A stretch of 64,000 bases of DNA, taken from the NCBI GenBank assembly GCA_964599775.1, contig CAZRGZ010000004.1, forward strand, positions 20,062 through 84,061, in the 5' to 3' direction. Numbering within the stretch: position 1 is the first letter of the stretch; each line of letters begins with the position of its first letter. Below, in pieces: positions 7,034-16,700 of the stretch. Position numbers and translations under genes: made by a program. The stretch comes from CAZRGZ01 sp964599775 (GTDB lineage Bacteria; Patescibacteriota; Saccharimonadia; Saccharimonadales; Saccharimonadaceae). The notes under the pieces are model-generated. The model was not told the origin of the DNA and ran no database searches. It saw only the letters and a list, made by a program, of their open reading frames with translations.

Positions 7034-8825
7034 AAAACGCGACAAGTTTCTTTCACGGCGCATTCATAAGTTATTTTGGACGGCGCAATTTCAGGATAAG
7101 CCAACACTCGTTATTAGTTACCTATGTAGGATCCCTGCGGTAGCGGCTTATAACATTTTTATTCCCTTGGTGACTGCCCAGGCTGTACAAGCAATTATTG
7201 AACGCAACACGGAACAGCTATATAACAGCGTATAGTGGATTATTGGTTTAGCTGTGCTCTACTGCGTACTTTGGACGATTGCTGGTGTGGCTATATCGCG
7301 CAATGGGGTGCGTGGTTACAAGTTTGTTTAGCATGCGGTATTTGAGAAATTTATTCACAAAGACTACAACTTTTTTACCGATTCCTTTTTCGGTTCGCTC
7401 GGGGCTCAAGCAACACGCTTAGCAGATGCTTTTCCGAATTATGGCGAGATGACAACACTGGCTATCCCCAAGCAGATTGTGATTGTGGTAGCGGGAATTG
7501 CAGTGATTGCGTGGCAGTCGCCACTGCTGGCAGCTATTGCGCTATTGGCGATGGTACTTGTGCTCAGTGTGACACTTCTCAGTACATCGTGGCGGTTGAA
7601 ATATCGCCGTCGAACGGCCATGGCGCGTAGCGAGGTGGCGGCGCACATTGGCGATGCGCTTTCGCATGGTATTGAAGTAAAAAGCTTTGCTATGGAGGGG
7701 TATGAACAAAAGCGGTTGAACGAACCACTTGCCAAATGGGGGAAAGCACAATTTACTTCTTGGGTGGCCGCTGCACCAGCCGACAACGCCCGAATGATTA
7801 TGGCGGCAATTGCCACGGTAGTGCTGCTTATTTTCTCGGCCCAGCTTTATATGCAAGGAGCAATTGATATTGCTATAGTGGTGTTAATTCAGTTGTATGT
7901 TATTCGGCTCGTCGCAAGCACGCTCGAGATTAGCGAACTGGTAAAACGCTATGAAGAGGTCATGGCCGCTGCTTATGAGCCAATGAAAACCATGCTCATC
8001 CCCCAACACATTCATGATCCCGAGAAGCCGCAGCGTTTGAAGCGGGCCAAGACGCATACACTAAGTCTTACTGATGTGTCTTTTGAGTATCCAGATGCTA
8101 AGGCTGGTCGCCAGGCAGTTTGTGATATCACCCTAAAAATCCAGCCAGGCGAGAAGATTGGCGTGGTGGGATATTCAGGCAGTGGAAAGACCACACTGAC
8201 TAAACTATTGCTGCGTTATATGGATGTAACTGATGGCAGCATTGCCATTGACGATATTGATATTCGCCAGTTAAAGCAAGCCGATTTGCGGCGTACAATT
8301 TCATATGTGCCACAAGAGCCATTACTTTTCCATCGTTCTATTGCCGAAAATATTATGTATGGCAACCCCAAAGCTTCGCAAAAAGCGATGCTCAGTGTCG
8401 CGCAACAAGCTTATGTTGATGAGTTTGTCAAAGATATGCCGCAGGGTTACGACACGCTGGTAGGTGAGCGGGGTGTGAAGCTTTCTGGCGGTCAGCGTCA
8501 GCGCGTAGCCATCGCGCGGGCTTTGCTGAAGGATAGCCCTATTCTCGTACTCGACGAAGCTACTTCTGCACTCGATAGTCAAAGCGAACAGTATATCCAG
8601 CAAGCTCTATGGAAACTTATGAAAGGTCGCACGGCATTAGTGATTGCCCACCGCCTCAGTACTATCCAGCGTATGGACAAAATTGTCGTTATGGATAAAG
8701 GAACTATTGTGCAAGTGGGCACTCATGAAGAGCTGAAAAAACAAAAAGGTATTTACGCTGATCTTTGGAGCCATCAATCGGGTGGGTATATTGGGATTCC
8801 GCAGCAAGAAGATACAGAGAAATAA
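7023..8825 (+). pseudogene. ABC exporter (fused membrane and ATPase domains) with two in-frame TAG codons
   Basis: A single frame of 601 codons encodes a type IV ABC half-exporter. The N-terminal two thirds are membrane helices and the C-terminal third is an ATPase with Walker A GYSGSGKTT, Q-loop YVPQEP, signature LSGGQRQRVAIARAL, Walker B ILVLDEATSALD and the H-loop IAHRLS. Two TAG codons interrupt it, at 7233-7235 (QLYNSV*WIIG) and 7329-7331 (GYKFV*HAVF). In both cases Gln (CAG) would fit, one C-to-T change away. Many neighbouring genes stop at TAG, so general recoding is unlikely. A partial protein could start at ATG 7449 but would lack the first membrane helices. Confidence 0.85.
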
Positions 8826-9542
8826 TTACTTCTCAAATGCCACAGCAATTTTCACTTTTTGCTGCTGCAAATAGTCAAGCAAGGCATAAAGTAAAAGCGC
8901 CGTACCAATCAGTTCCGAACCTTCCTCAACTGCATGTGAAATACTGGCGGCAAAAGTATTGCTAACATGATCAAACCCAAAAGTAGTAAAGTGAAGCGAC
9001 TCCCAAAACGCCGCACCAAAAATAAAAATACCAGCGCTGACGCCAAGTAGCGCTTTAGTGCGAATGGGCAGTTTCCAAATAAACGGAAGATATAATATAG
9101 CGATAATACTCACACCAAGCAGTGCAACCAACACCCAATCACGAAGAGTCACGAAGCCAAGATGCATGCCACTCCCGAACACCTGACCAATATGCACGCC
9201 CAATGTTTCGTGTATACTGGCACCCTCATCGAGCGAAAGGAAGAGAATAATACCAGCAATGCCTATCCAGTGCCAGCGTATGTTACGCTCGCCTTTAAAA
9301 GTGTAGGCAATAAGACCTGCCACTGTAGCACTGGCTAGTAGCAGCGATTGGGAAAACCAGGTGGGAATGCTCGCTTCGTTATCCATATCTAGAAAAGTCG
9401 CCAGTGGAAAAGGCGGGGTATCGGTGTGCGTAAAAAGCCAAGCTTGGCTTGCAATATGCGCAATAAGCAGGAGGATAATAATACCAAGAGCCAGTAAAAA
9501 GACTCTCATTGCCGGAATTTTCATAACCGGTATAGTATACAC
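8826..9542 (-). CDS. Six-helix integral membrane protein, function unknown
   Basis: 238 residues with about six hydrophobic helices, centred near residues 20, 75, 105, 145, 175 and 220. Polar residues inside or next to helices stand out: FLSLDEGASIHE at about 111-122, FWESLHF near 179-185 and HAVEEGSELIG near 205-215. Such embedded Asp, Glu and His residues suggest metal binding or hydrolysis in the membrane, but I recognise no family. The annotated start is the first of three in-frame ATG codons (9542, 9524, 9509); the last two would still leave the first helix whole. Its stop abuts the stop of the convergent ABC gene. Confidence 0.6.
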   Translation of the reverse strand: MYTIPVMKIPAMRVFLLALGIIILLLIAHIASQAWLFTHTDTPPFPLATFLDMDNEASIPTWFSQSLLLASATVAGLIAYTFKGERNIRWHWIGIAGIILFLSLDEGASIHETLGVHIGQVFGSGMHLGFVTLRDWVLVALLGVSIIAILYLPFIWKLPIRTKALLGVSAGIFIFGAAFWESLHFTTFGFDHVSNTFAASISHAVEEGSELIGTALLLYALLDYLQQQKVKIAVAFEK

Positions 9543-9577
9543 TTTTTTAATAGGCTTGTATAGCTATGAAGTGAAAG

Positions 9578-9604
9578 GCGGACACTTCTTCGTGAAGTGT
9601 CCGC
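9578..9604 (-). terminator. Intrinsic terminator of the GC-rich gene at 9644
   Basis: Arms GCGGACACTTC (9578-9588) and GAAGTGTCCGC (9594-9604) form an 11-bp perfect stem with a 5-nt loop, followed on the minus strand by CTTT. It lies 40 nt beyond the stop of the leftward gene. Confidence 0.75.
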
Positions 9605-9643
9605 GGGTATCACCACCTTTATGTGTGAGGGTGTTCTCTTGGA

Positions 9644-10078
9644 CTACGTAGCGCAGTAGTTCAGCCGGGGGTCGCTGTGGACCAGCCGAGAGAGGTCGTC
9701 CGGAGTGGGCCATCTCAGCACAGGTTCGAAGTCGAACTCCTCACCGTTTGCGTCGATGCCTTCGTCGAGAACGAAGAGTTCAACGTCGCGCGTCCCAAGG
9801 CGCACGGTGCTGTCCTCGCCCTTCTTGCGTTCGAGCTCGAGCTGGCAGCCGGCCACGACCACCTGTGCTTCCAGCACAGATTCCGTCTTGGTTCTGCCGC
9901 GACTGCTGGTCGTCTCGTCGTCCCAGCCGACCTTCTTGAGGTCGTAGTTGAGGGCGTGGACGAGATCATCCCTAAAATCGTGCCGCTGGTTCTCGCGCTG
10001 CTGTGTGTTCCAGTAGAACACCGCGGCGGTCGCCAGGATAGCTGCAGAGATCACTGCAATAATACCGAGAAGTCTCAT
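9644..10078 (-). CDS. GC-rich gene: membrane-anchored protein of unknown function
   Basis: 144 residues. The start is ATG 10078 because AGGA sits 8 nt upstream and the protein then begins with one signal-anchor helix (LLGIIAVISAAILATAAVFY); the longer open frame has no such support. The rest is soluble and charged, with single Cys residues in VVVAGCQLELE and near the C-terminus (LNYCAT). Codon use favours GTC, GAC, CTC and GAG, unlike the more AT-rich neighbours, so it looks recently transferred. A TTGAAA-17-TTTAAT promoter lies upstream on the minus strand, and a private terminator follows. No family recognised. Confidence 0.6.
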   Translation of the reverse strand: MRLLGIIAVISAAILATAAVFYWNTQQRENQRHDFRDDLVHALNYDLKKVGWDDETTSSRGRTKTESVLEAQVVVAGCQLELERKKGEDSTVRLGTRDVELFVLDEGIDANGEEFDFEPVLRWPTPDDLSRLVHSDPRLNYCAT

Positions 10079-10150
10079 CTGGTCTTCCTGGGTTGGTGGT
10101 TGAACTACCATATTAAACCATACCCTGTGTAAATTTTCAAGAATGAAAAC

Positions 10151-10167
10151 CCCCGCTGGCTGCGGGG
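10151..10167 (-). terminator. Terminator after the GtrA-like gene
   Basis: CCCCGC/GCGGGG 6-bp stem with TGGCT loop. On the minus strand it is followed by GGTTTTCATTC. It lies 7 nt after the stop of the GtrA-like gene. Confidence 0.6.
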
Positions 10168-10173
10168 CAGGCT

Positions 10174-10599
10174 TCATGTGGCTTCACCTCTCTTCTTAGT
10201 AAAGACATACTTCGAATTGCTCTTGAAGTTGAAAATGCCGAGTAAAGAGATGGTGGTGAGGTATACTGCCATGTAATGCCAGTTCAATAGGCCGACGAAC
10301 ACAGCAAAGCTCAGCATATTGAGGCTCGAACTCACCAACTTTGTCAGGTGGAAGCGGTACCACTGCTGCCTCCATGAACCACTTCTTTGCTTGCGCCAGG
10401 TGATATTGCGGTGTAGACAGAAGTGAATTTGTGCTCCTATTATCATCCTTACCATATTGGCGATTATAGGTACGAGCTGGCAGACGCTGACCAGTATCAG
10501 AAGTAGTAGGCTATTGATAAGGGTCATGGTGCAACCAACAAGTACAAACAGCAGCTGCTTCTTTGTCGGGTGGGCAAATCGCATGTCAAGCCTCTCCAC
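10174..10599 (-). CDS. GtrA-like polyprenyl-phosphate sugar translocase family protein
   Basis: 141 residues with four membrane helices, the GtrA size and layout. Family features: a charged break between helices 2 and 3 (HRNITWRKQRSG), the helix 3 motif RFHLTKLVSSSLNMLSFAVF and a last helix followed by NFKSNSKYVFTKK. GtrA proteins are thought to help move lipid-linked sugars across the cytoplasmic membrane for glycosylation of polysaccharide or cell wall polymers. Start uncertain between ATG 10599 and 10584. No glycosyltransferase lies next to it here. Confidence 0.82.
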   Translation of the reverse strand: MERLDMRFAHPTKKQLLFVLVGCTMTLINSLLLLILVSVCQLVPIIANMVRMIIGAQIHFCLHRNITWRKQRSGSWRQQWYRFHLTKLVSSSLNMLSFAVFVGLLNWHYMAVYLTTISLLGIFNFKSNSKYVFTKKRGEAT

Positions 10600-10650
10600 T
10601 TGTGAAGCTTCTGATAAATTTTAAAATAAAACTTTATATTCGTCAACTGA

Positions 10651-10680
10651 TTGTTAATTCTCAAAATGCAGTGCTATACT
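10651..10680 (+). promoter_or_regulatory. Sigma70-type promoter for the small gene at 10717
   Basis: TTGTTA (10651-10656) and TATACT (10675-10680) with 18 nt between. The predicted transcript carries a GGAGG Shine-Dalgarno 8 nt before the ATG. Confidence 0.6.
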
Positions 10681-10716
10681 AAGAATACTCAGTAGTTAAA
10701 AAAAGCGGAGGTAGCC

Positions 10717-10935
10717 ATGGGTGCTATGGAAAACATTAACTACGATCTTGTAAAATTGTTGCAAAACAAGTTGCATATCGTGTGGGAGCTTGAAAACAGC
10801 TATATTAACGATGCCGAGGAGGCAAAGTGCCACAGCGTGCCAGCCCTCAAAGAGATATTAGAGGACGAGAGACGTCACGTAAAAATGCTCGCCGAAGAAA
10901 TTCGCTTGCGTGCCGAAGCAGGTAAATTTGAATAA
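10717..10935 (+). CDS. Small helical protein with ferritin-like DERRHVKML motif
   Basis: 72 residues, ATG preceded by GGAGG at good spacing. Predicted almost wholly helical, as two antiparallel helices. The second contains EDERRHVKMLAEEI (about 49-62), resembling the ExxH metal-binding helix of ferritin-like and rubrerythrin proteins; the first contains WELENSYINDAEEA. A single two-helix unit would have to dimerise to make a four-helix bundle. Metal binding is an inference from the motif only. A weak hairpin GCCTA/TAGGC follows the stop. Confidence 0.6.
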   Translation: MGAMENINYDLVKLLQNKLHIVWELENSYINDAEEAKCHSVPALKEILEDERRHVKMLAEEIRLRAEAGKFE

Positions 10936-11030
10936 ATAGATCATGCCTAGTTGTAGTTGTAGGCTTTCTGTGTTAAAAATAATGTACCTTGTAACGAACA
11001 ACATATAAAATGTGTAAATAACGAGGTACT

Positions 11031-12080
11031 ATGATTGAAACAGAGCTTTTAGATATTGCAGAATCTCCGGGGAAGTTTGACTACCCATTGGCAGAGCTGC
11101 ATGCGCACCTTTCGACGGCAATTCACCCGTCGGTGTATTGGCGTATGGCGCAAGCCCAAGGGTTTAAGCTGCCAAAAAATAACTATCGTGATTTTTACGA
11201 TTATGTTTCATTGTCAGTGGATAAAACCACCACCATGAAGGATTATTTCGACAATATTTACCATAAGCTCCTCAACCCTTTAAGCTCTGGTACTTTTGCA
11301 GTCGAACAGGCAACGTATGAAATTATGAGCGAGTCCTATCGGGTAAATAACGTAACGGTTATTGAACTTCGCACCAACCCAATGAAACACAACAACAACG
11401 ATAAAATCGACCTCGACCACATGATTATGGCTATGCTGCGCGGCATGGAACGTGCGTTGTTAGAATACCCCGAGCTTTCCGCGGGGCTTATTTTTTGTTT
11501 GGACCGCCAGTTTAGTTACAAAATGAATGAAATCATTGTAAAAAAGGCAATAAAATACAGCCGACGTGGTGTGGTAGGCATAGATGTGGCCAATTACGAC
11601 ACCGGTATGTTTGATTTTGCGCAGTGCGAAGGTTTATTCCAACGTGCACGCGATGCTGGCCTCAAAATTACGATTCACTCTGGCGAAACGGCCGATACCA
11701 ATGATATGTGGGATGTAGTAAAGCATGTTCGCCCGGAGCGAATTGGCCACGGTATTAAAGCCGCCTACGACGAACCTTTAATGCAAGAGCTTGCCCAGCA
11801 GGGAATTGTACTTGAAGTATGCCCGATTTCAAATATCGCGAATAGTAATGTGAGTGGGGTAGATGAGCTACGTCATATTTTTCGCGAATTCATCAACCAT
11901 AATGTAAAGTTTTGTATAAATTCCGACTGGCCTGCCATGATAAAAGAGGCTAATTTGCGCCGCCAGCTGGAATTTCTCCGAATACATGAACTCCTGAGCG
12001 AAGATGAAATCCAGCAGTGTAATAAAATCGCCTTTGAAAGTACTTTTATACAAGGTAAAGGCATACAGCCCTACCTATAA
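11031..12080 (+). CDS. Adenosine deaminase-like amidohydrolase
   Basis: 349 residues, the usual ADA size. Metal-dependent amidohydrolase fold with ELHAHLS near residues 21-27 (first zinc His pair), IHSGET near 217-222, RIGHGIKA near 238-245 (His-Gly-His region) and CPISN near 268-272. The last metal motif, normally S/T-D-D-P, here reads NSDWPAM near 300-306: the zinc Asp is kept, but the following Asp that contacts the purine in ADA is Trp. It may therefore act on something other than adenosine, or be adenosine-deaminase-like by fold only. A CGAGG Shine-Dalgarno precedes the ATG. The trehalose synthase gene follows 15 nt later. Confidence 0.75.
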   Translation: MIETELLDIAESPGKFDYPLAELHAHLSTAIHPSVYWRMAQAQGFKLPKNNYRDFYDYVSLSVDKTTTMKDYFDNIYHKLLNPLSSGTFAVEQATYEIMSESYRVNNVTVIELRTNPMKHNNNDKIDLDHMIMAMLRGMERALLEYPELSAGLIFCLDRQFSYKMNEIIVKKAIKYSRRGVVGIDVANYDTGMFDFAQCEGLFQRARDAGLKITIHSGETADTNDMWDVVKHVRPERIGHGIKAAYDEPLMQELAQQGIVLEVCPISNIANSNVSGVDELRHIFREFINHNVKFCINSDWPAMIKEANLRRQLEFLRIHELLSEDEIQQCNKIAFESTFIQGKGIQPYL

Positions 12081-12095
12081 ATTAGGTCTATCCGA

Positions 12096-13667
12096 ATGGA
12101 AAAGTCTGCATGGTACGAAACAGCGGTCTTCTACGAAATATTTGTGCGGAGCTTTTATGATAGTAATGGCGACGGCTGGGGTGATTTAGCTGGCGTCACG
12201 GCCAAGCTTGATTACTTGCAGTGGTTGGGTGTGGACTGTATTTGGCTGCTGCCTTTTTTCGACTCACCACTGAGAGATGGCGGGTACGATGTGCGGGATT
12301 TTTACAAAATTCACCCGAAGTACGGTACGCTGGAGGATTTTAAAACGCTGATTCGCGAAGCACATGCTCGCGATATAAAGGTAATTGGCGATCTGGTACT
12401 GAACCATACGTCAGATGAGAATGTATGGTTTCAGGAAGCTCGTGATCCAAGCTCACCCAAACACGATTGGTACGTGTGGTCGGAAACGACAGATAAGTAT
12501 ACCAGGGCAAGGGTCATATTCACCGACTATGAAGATTCGAATTGGCAATGGGATGAAAAGGCGGGGAAATATTACTGGCATCGCTTCTTCCGTTTTCAGC
12601 CTGATCTGAATTATGACAACCCGGAAGTCCAGCAAGAGATGATCAACGTTGCGAAGTATTGGCTGGAGCTTGGGCTGGACGGCTTTCGGCTCGACGCTGT
12701 GCCGCATCTTTATGAACGCGAGGGGACAGACTGTGAAAACTTGCCGGAAACGCACGCATTTTTACGTAAGCTTCGGGCGGAGGTAAATAAAGTAAAACCA
12801 GGCGCAGTACTGCTCGCTGAAACAAACCAAACGCCCAAAAAGTTATTGCCGTATTTCAATACCGGCGATGAATGCAATATGGCCTTTAATTTCCCAGTGA
12901 TGGTAGATATTTTTAATGCACTACGGAAAGCTGACGGTACGGACCTATTGAAGGCGGTCGCACAAACCCCGAAGTTGCCAAATGGCTGCCAGTGGGGACT
13001 CTTTTTACGGAGTCACGATGAACTATCGCCAAAACGCCATTTGCCAGATGGCGAGCATGACGCCTTTTTAGATTATTATGCCAGCGAGCCAGGTGCACGG
13101 TTTAAATCTGGCTTGCGGAGGCGACTGGCGCCTATGTTTGATTTTTCGCTAGAGAAACTTAAGCTTGCCTATACACTGCTACTTACGCTTCCGGGTACTC
13201 CTGTGCTATATTACGGCGATGAATTAGGCATGGGCGACGACCTAACCCTTGAAGATCGTGACCCAGTGCGAACGCCAATGCCGTGGAGCGATGACAAGAA
13301 CGCTGGATTCTCAAAAGCAGCACAATTGCCGCTACCTGTCGTTACTCATAGCGCCGGCGGCTACAAGACGGTTAATGTTGCTGCGTCTCAGCAAGACGAA
13401 GACTCGCTATTAGTATGGATGCGCAATATGCTACAACTTCGTAAGCAGCACGGTGCCCTACGGAGTGGAGGGTATAGAATAGTAAAAACACAATCACCGC
13501 ATCTGGCAGTATTTGAAAGGTATTCTGTTAAGGATTGCCTGCGTGTTATCTTAAATCTTGGTTCGGCTGAGTGTGATGTCAGTGAACATATGCTTGAGAG
13601 TATTGTTGTGTCATCAGGTCTTCAGGGTAATACTCTGAGCGGCAGCGGTTTTATCATCATGAAATAA
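12096..13667 (+). CDS. treS: Trehalose synthase (maltose alpha-D-glucosyltransferase), GH13
   Basis: 523 residues. GH13 enzyme that interconverts maltose and trehalose in the cytoplasm. The N-terminal WYETAVFYEIFVRSFYDSNG is characteristic of TreS-type GH13. Catalytic motifs: GDLVLNHTSDE (about 95-105), GFRLDAVPHL with nucleophile Asp near 200, LLAETNQ with acid/base Glu near 240, and LRSHDELS with the third Asp near 305. The family region PVLYYGDELGMGDD is present. Some TreS proteins carry an additional maltokinase domain; here the protein ends after a short beta-sandwich domain. Closely related amylosucrase-like or sucrose-active GH13 enzymes are less likely. Confidence 0.85.
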   Translation: MEKSAWYETAVFYEIFVRSFYDSNGDGWGDLAGVTAKLDYLQWLGVDCIWLLPFFDSPLRDGGYDVRDFYKIHPKYGTLEDFKTLIREAHARDIKVIGDLVLNHTSDENVWFQEARDPSSPKHDWYVWSETTDKYTRARVIFTDYEDSNWQWDEKAGKYYWHRFFRFQPDLNYDNPEVQQEMINVAKYWLELGLDGFRLDAVPHLYEREGTDCENLPETHAFLRKLRAEVNKVKPGAVLLAETNQTPKKLLPYFNTGDECNMAFNFPVMVDIFNALRKADGTDLLKAVAQTPKLPNGCQWGLFLRSHDELSPKRHLPDGEHDAFLDYYASEPGARFKSGLRRRLAPMFDFSLEKLKLAYTLLLTLPGTPVLYYGDELGMGDDLTLEDRDPVRTPMPWSDDKNAGFSKAAQLPLPVVTHSAGGYKTVNVAASQQDEDSLLVWMRNMLQLRKQHGALRSGGYRIVKTQSPHLAVFERYSVKDCLRVILNLGSAECDVSEHMLESIVVSSGLQGNTLSGSGFIIMK

Positions 13668-13750
13668 TTGTTAATTTCAAGGCTTGCCCAGTATTGTAAA
13701 ATACGTTACAATTTTAACATAAGCAAAAAATACAATGCTGTGAGGGTAAA

Positions 13751-16700
13751 ATGGCTGGCGCTGCAAAAAGATCTTGTGAATTCTTAATAGCATTATTTAG
13801 TAGGCAGCGTAATTCGATAGTATGGTGGCTTTCGGCAATCTCTATTGGGGCGATATTATCGATGAGCCTAGCGACAAATGTCCGCGCAGCAGACATGCCA
13901 GAAATCTCGAAGGAATTTGTGCCTGGTCAGGTATTTGAGCATGGCTATACGACAGTCGTGTTTACCATCACAAATGATGACACGCTCACCTCATGGAACT
14001 GGTCATTTACCGATAACCTGCCAAGCGGCGTTACGGTAGCCGACCCAGCAGCAGCGACAATCGATTGTACGAACGGCGATATTACGGCTGCTCCGGGCAG
14101 TGGTACCATTCAGGTGAGTGGCGATATGGAGGTAGGTCAGGCAGATTGTACCGCAAGCGTACGCGTCACCTCTGCAAGCGCTGGTGCGTATGAAAACTGT
14201 GAGGCTAACTTTACTGATCTCGTCAATATTTATGCGCCAGCAGATTGTGCAGAGCTCACCTGTGAAGCGTACGATGGCGACTTGCCAGACTTTTTTATAA
14301 ACTGTGAATCTGCCGAAGCGCCAGAAGAATTTGATTTTTCTATTCAGGAGTCATGGTCAACTGATGCTATAACTCAAGCCTACCAAACACCGATGGTAGG
14401 TGATTTGTATGGCACGGGCGAGCCAGTAGCGGTTGTAGCGGGTAACAGAAACTCTTCTGGTAACGGTGGGGGCATCAGTGTATTTAATCGACGTGCCCAA
14501 GATCTGCATATTATTCGCACAAGCGACGGTACCTTGCTTCAGACCATTGAAACGCCATTCTTTGCATGGTCTGGCCACGCAGTTATGGCAATAGCTGACT
14601 TAGATAATGATGGTCAGGGTGAAATCGTCCTAAAAACCTGGCGAGGCGACGCTAACGACCCGGGTGTGCTTATAGCCTATCGTAACGACGGAACAGTAAT
14701 GTGGACCTCTAACGAGCGTTACGATTATGGCGACTCATCTGGCCGTGGTGGGGCAAGCATGGGTATAGCTGATTTTAACGGTGACGGCAACCCGGAGGTA
14801 TACGTAGGCAACCAAATATTCAATGGACAAACAGGTACTCGTTTAGTCGCAGCAGATACGAATGCGAGTGCAGGGTGTCCGTACCGTGCAACTTATGGTT
14901 GTTTCTGGAGCCAGGCGACAGCAGCTGATATGAATAACGATGGCCAGCTAGAGATTGTGGCTGGCGATACTATCTATGAAGTAAACCTCACTAACCTGAC
15001 GGGCGAAGCGGGGAACAGTCTCACGGTACTGCAGCAAGCGGATGCTGGCGTTGATGGCGTAGGTGATGGCTATACGGCTGTTGCTGACATGAACCTTGAC
15101 GGTTTCCCTGATGTTATCGTCTCGCGAACTATCAACGCTCAAGGTTCCGCAACACGTCTTTATGTATGGGATGGACAGACTGGTGAAGTAATGGGTGTCT
15201 TATCTGGTATTGGCAATGGTACTGGTGCGCCAATGATTGGTGATATCGATAACGATGGTGCGCCAGAGATTGTCATTCAGAACGGTAATTTGCGTGCGTT
15301 TGATTTCGATTCAGTGACTGGTTTATCCCAGAAGTGGAGTATTAATACGAACGATGGCTCTGCGCAAACTTCTTTAGCAATGTTTGATTTCAATAACGAC
15401 GGTAGGCAAGAGCTCGTGTATCGTGATGAAACCGACCTTCGTATTATTGACGGCAGCGGTGCCACAGCGACAAACTTGGCTACTTTCCCATGTATATCAA
15501 GCACGGGTAACGAGATGCCGGTAATAGCCGACGTTGACGGCTCCCGCGAAGCGCGAATATTAGTATCATGTGGGGTAGGAAATGGACACAATAATGCTGC
15601 ACTACGAGCTTTTGAAGCTGCCGGTGACCCATGGGCAAATACTCGCCCGGTTTGGAACCAGCAAGCGTACTTTGCGGCTCATGTTAACAATGACCTGACT
15701 ATTCCGAGCGAGCAAGCACCACACTGGCAAGCCTTTGAAGATCCGCTCCAACAGTGTAGTGATGGCGTGAACCGCCCAATGAACTCATTCCAACAGCAAA
15801 TGACCGATCTTGATCCAGATACTGGTTGTGAGGTTCGTTGTGTGCCACCGCTTGACTATGGCGATGCACCAGCAAGCTATGGAACGCTCCGCGAGAATGA
15901 TGGTGCTCGCCATCTTTCACCTTCATATGACCAAGGCTCTAATACGGCCTCGCTCATGCTTGGACAGTTGGTAGACACAGAGCGTGAAGGTTTCCCCGGC
16001 GCAGCGGCAGATGGTGACGATACTGATAACATCAACGACGAAGACGGCGTCGCTGACCCAATCTATTTTGTCGCTGGCAGCCCCACTGCAGTTGAGGTAT
16101 TTGTGACAAACAATACCTCGCAGCCAGCCACGCTTGCTGGGTGGCTCGATAGCAACGTCAATGGTACCTTTGAGGCAGGCGAACGCGCACCGCTCGTCAC
16201 CGTACCGGCAAATACTTCAGATATCTACACCGTTACCTTCCCTGCTGGCACAGCAACAACAGACACCTTTGCTCGCTTCCGCGTCTTTGCTGGTGAAGTT
16301 GCGAACCCGCAGCCGACTGGCTTTGTTACGGGTGGTGAGGTGGAGGACTACCAAGCGCTGGCTGGGAGCGTTGAGTTCCGCAAGACAGTGAGCCCGCAAG
16401 ATGTCACCGAACTTGTCCCAGGCGAGACCTTTACTTACACGATTACGGTAGAGAATACCGGCAGCGCGCCACTGACTGGCCTCTCATTTACTGATGATCT
16501 CTCTGAAGTGATCGATGACGCGACCTACCAGAATGACGTGACCGCTACTATTGGCACGGCAGTCTTTAACTCGCCAGATGAAATCAGCTGGTCGGGTGAT
16601 CTCACGCCAGGGCAAACAGCGACCATAACCTATTCAGTCGAAGTGAACAGCCCGCTCTCCGGCGATGGCGTCATGATAAACGGCGTAGTTGGTAATGGTC

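Noticed and set aside
7023..8825. General TAG-to-Gln recoding
   Set aside because: Many intact genes nearby end in TAG (for example 4855, 5964), so TAG is a normal stop here.
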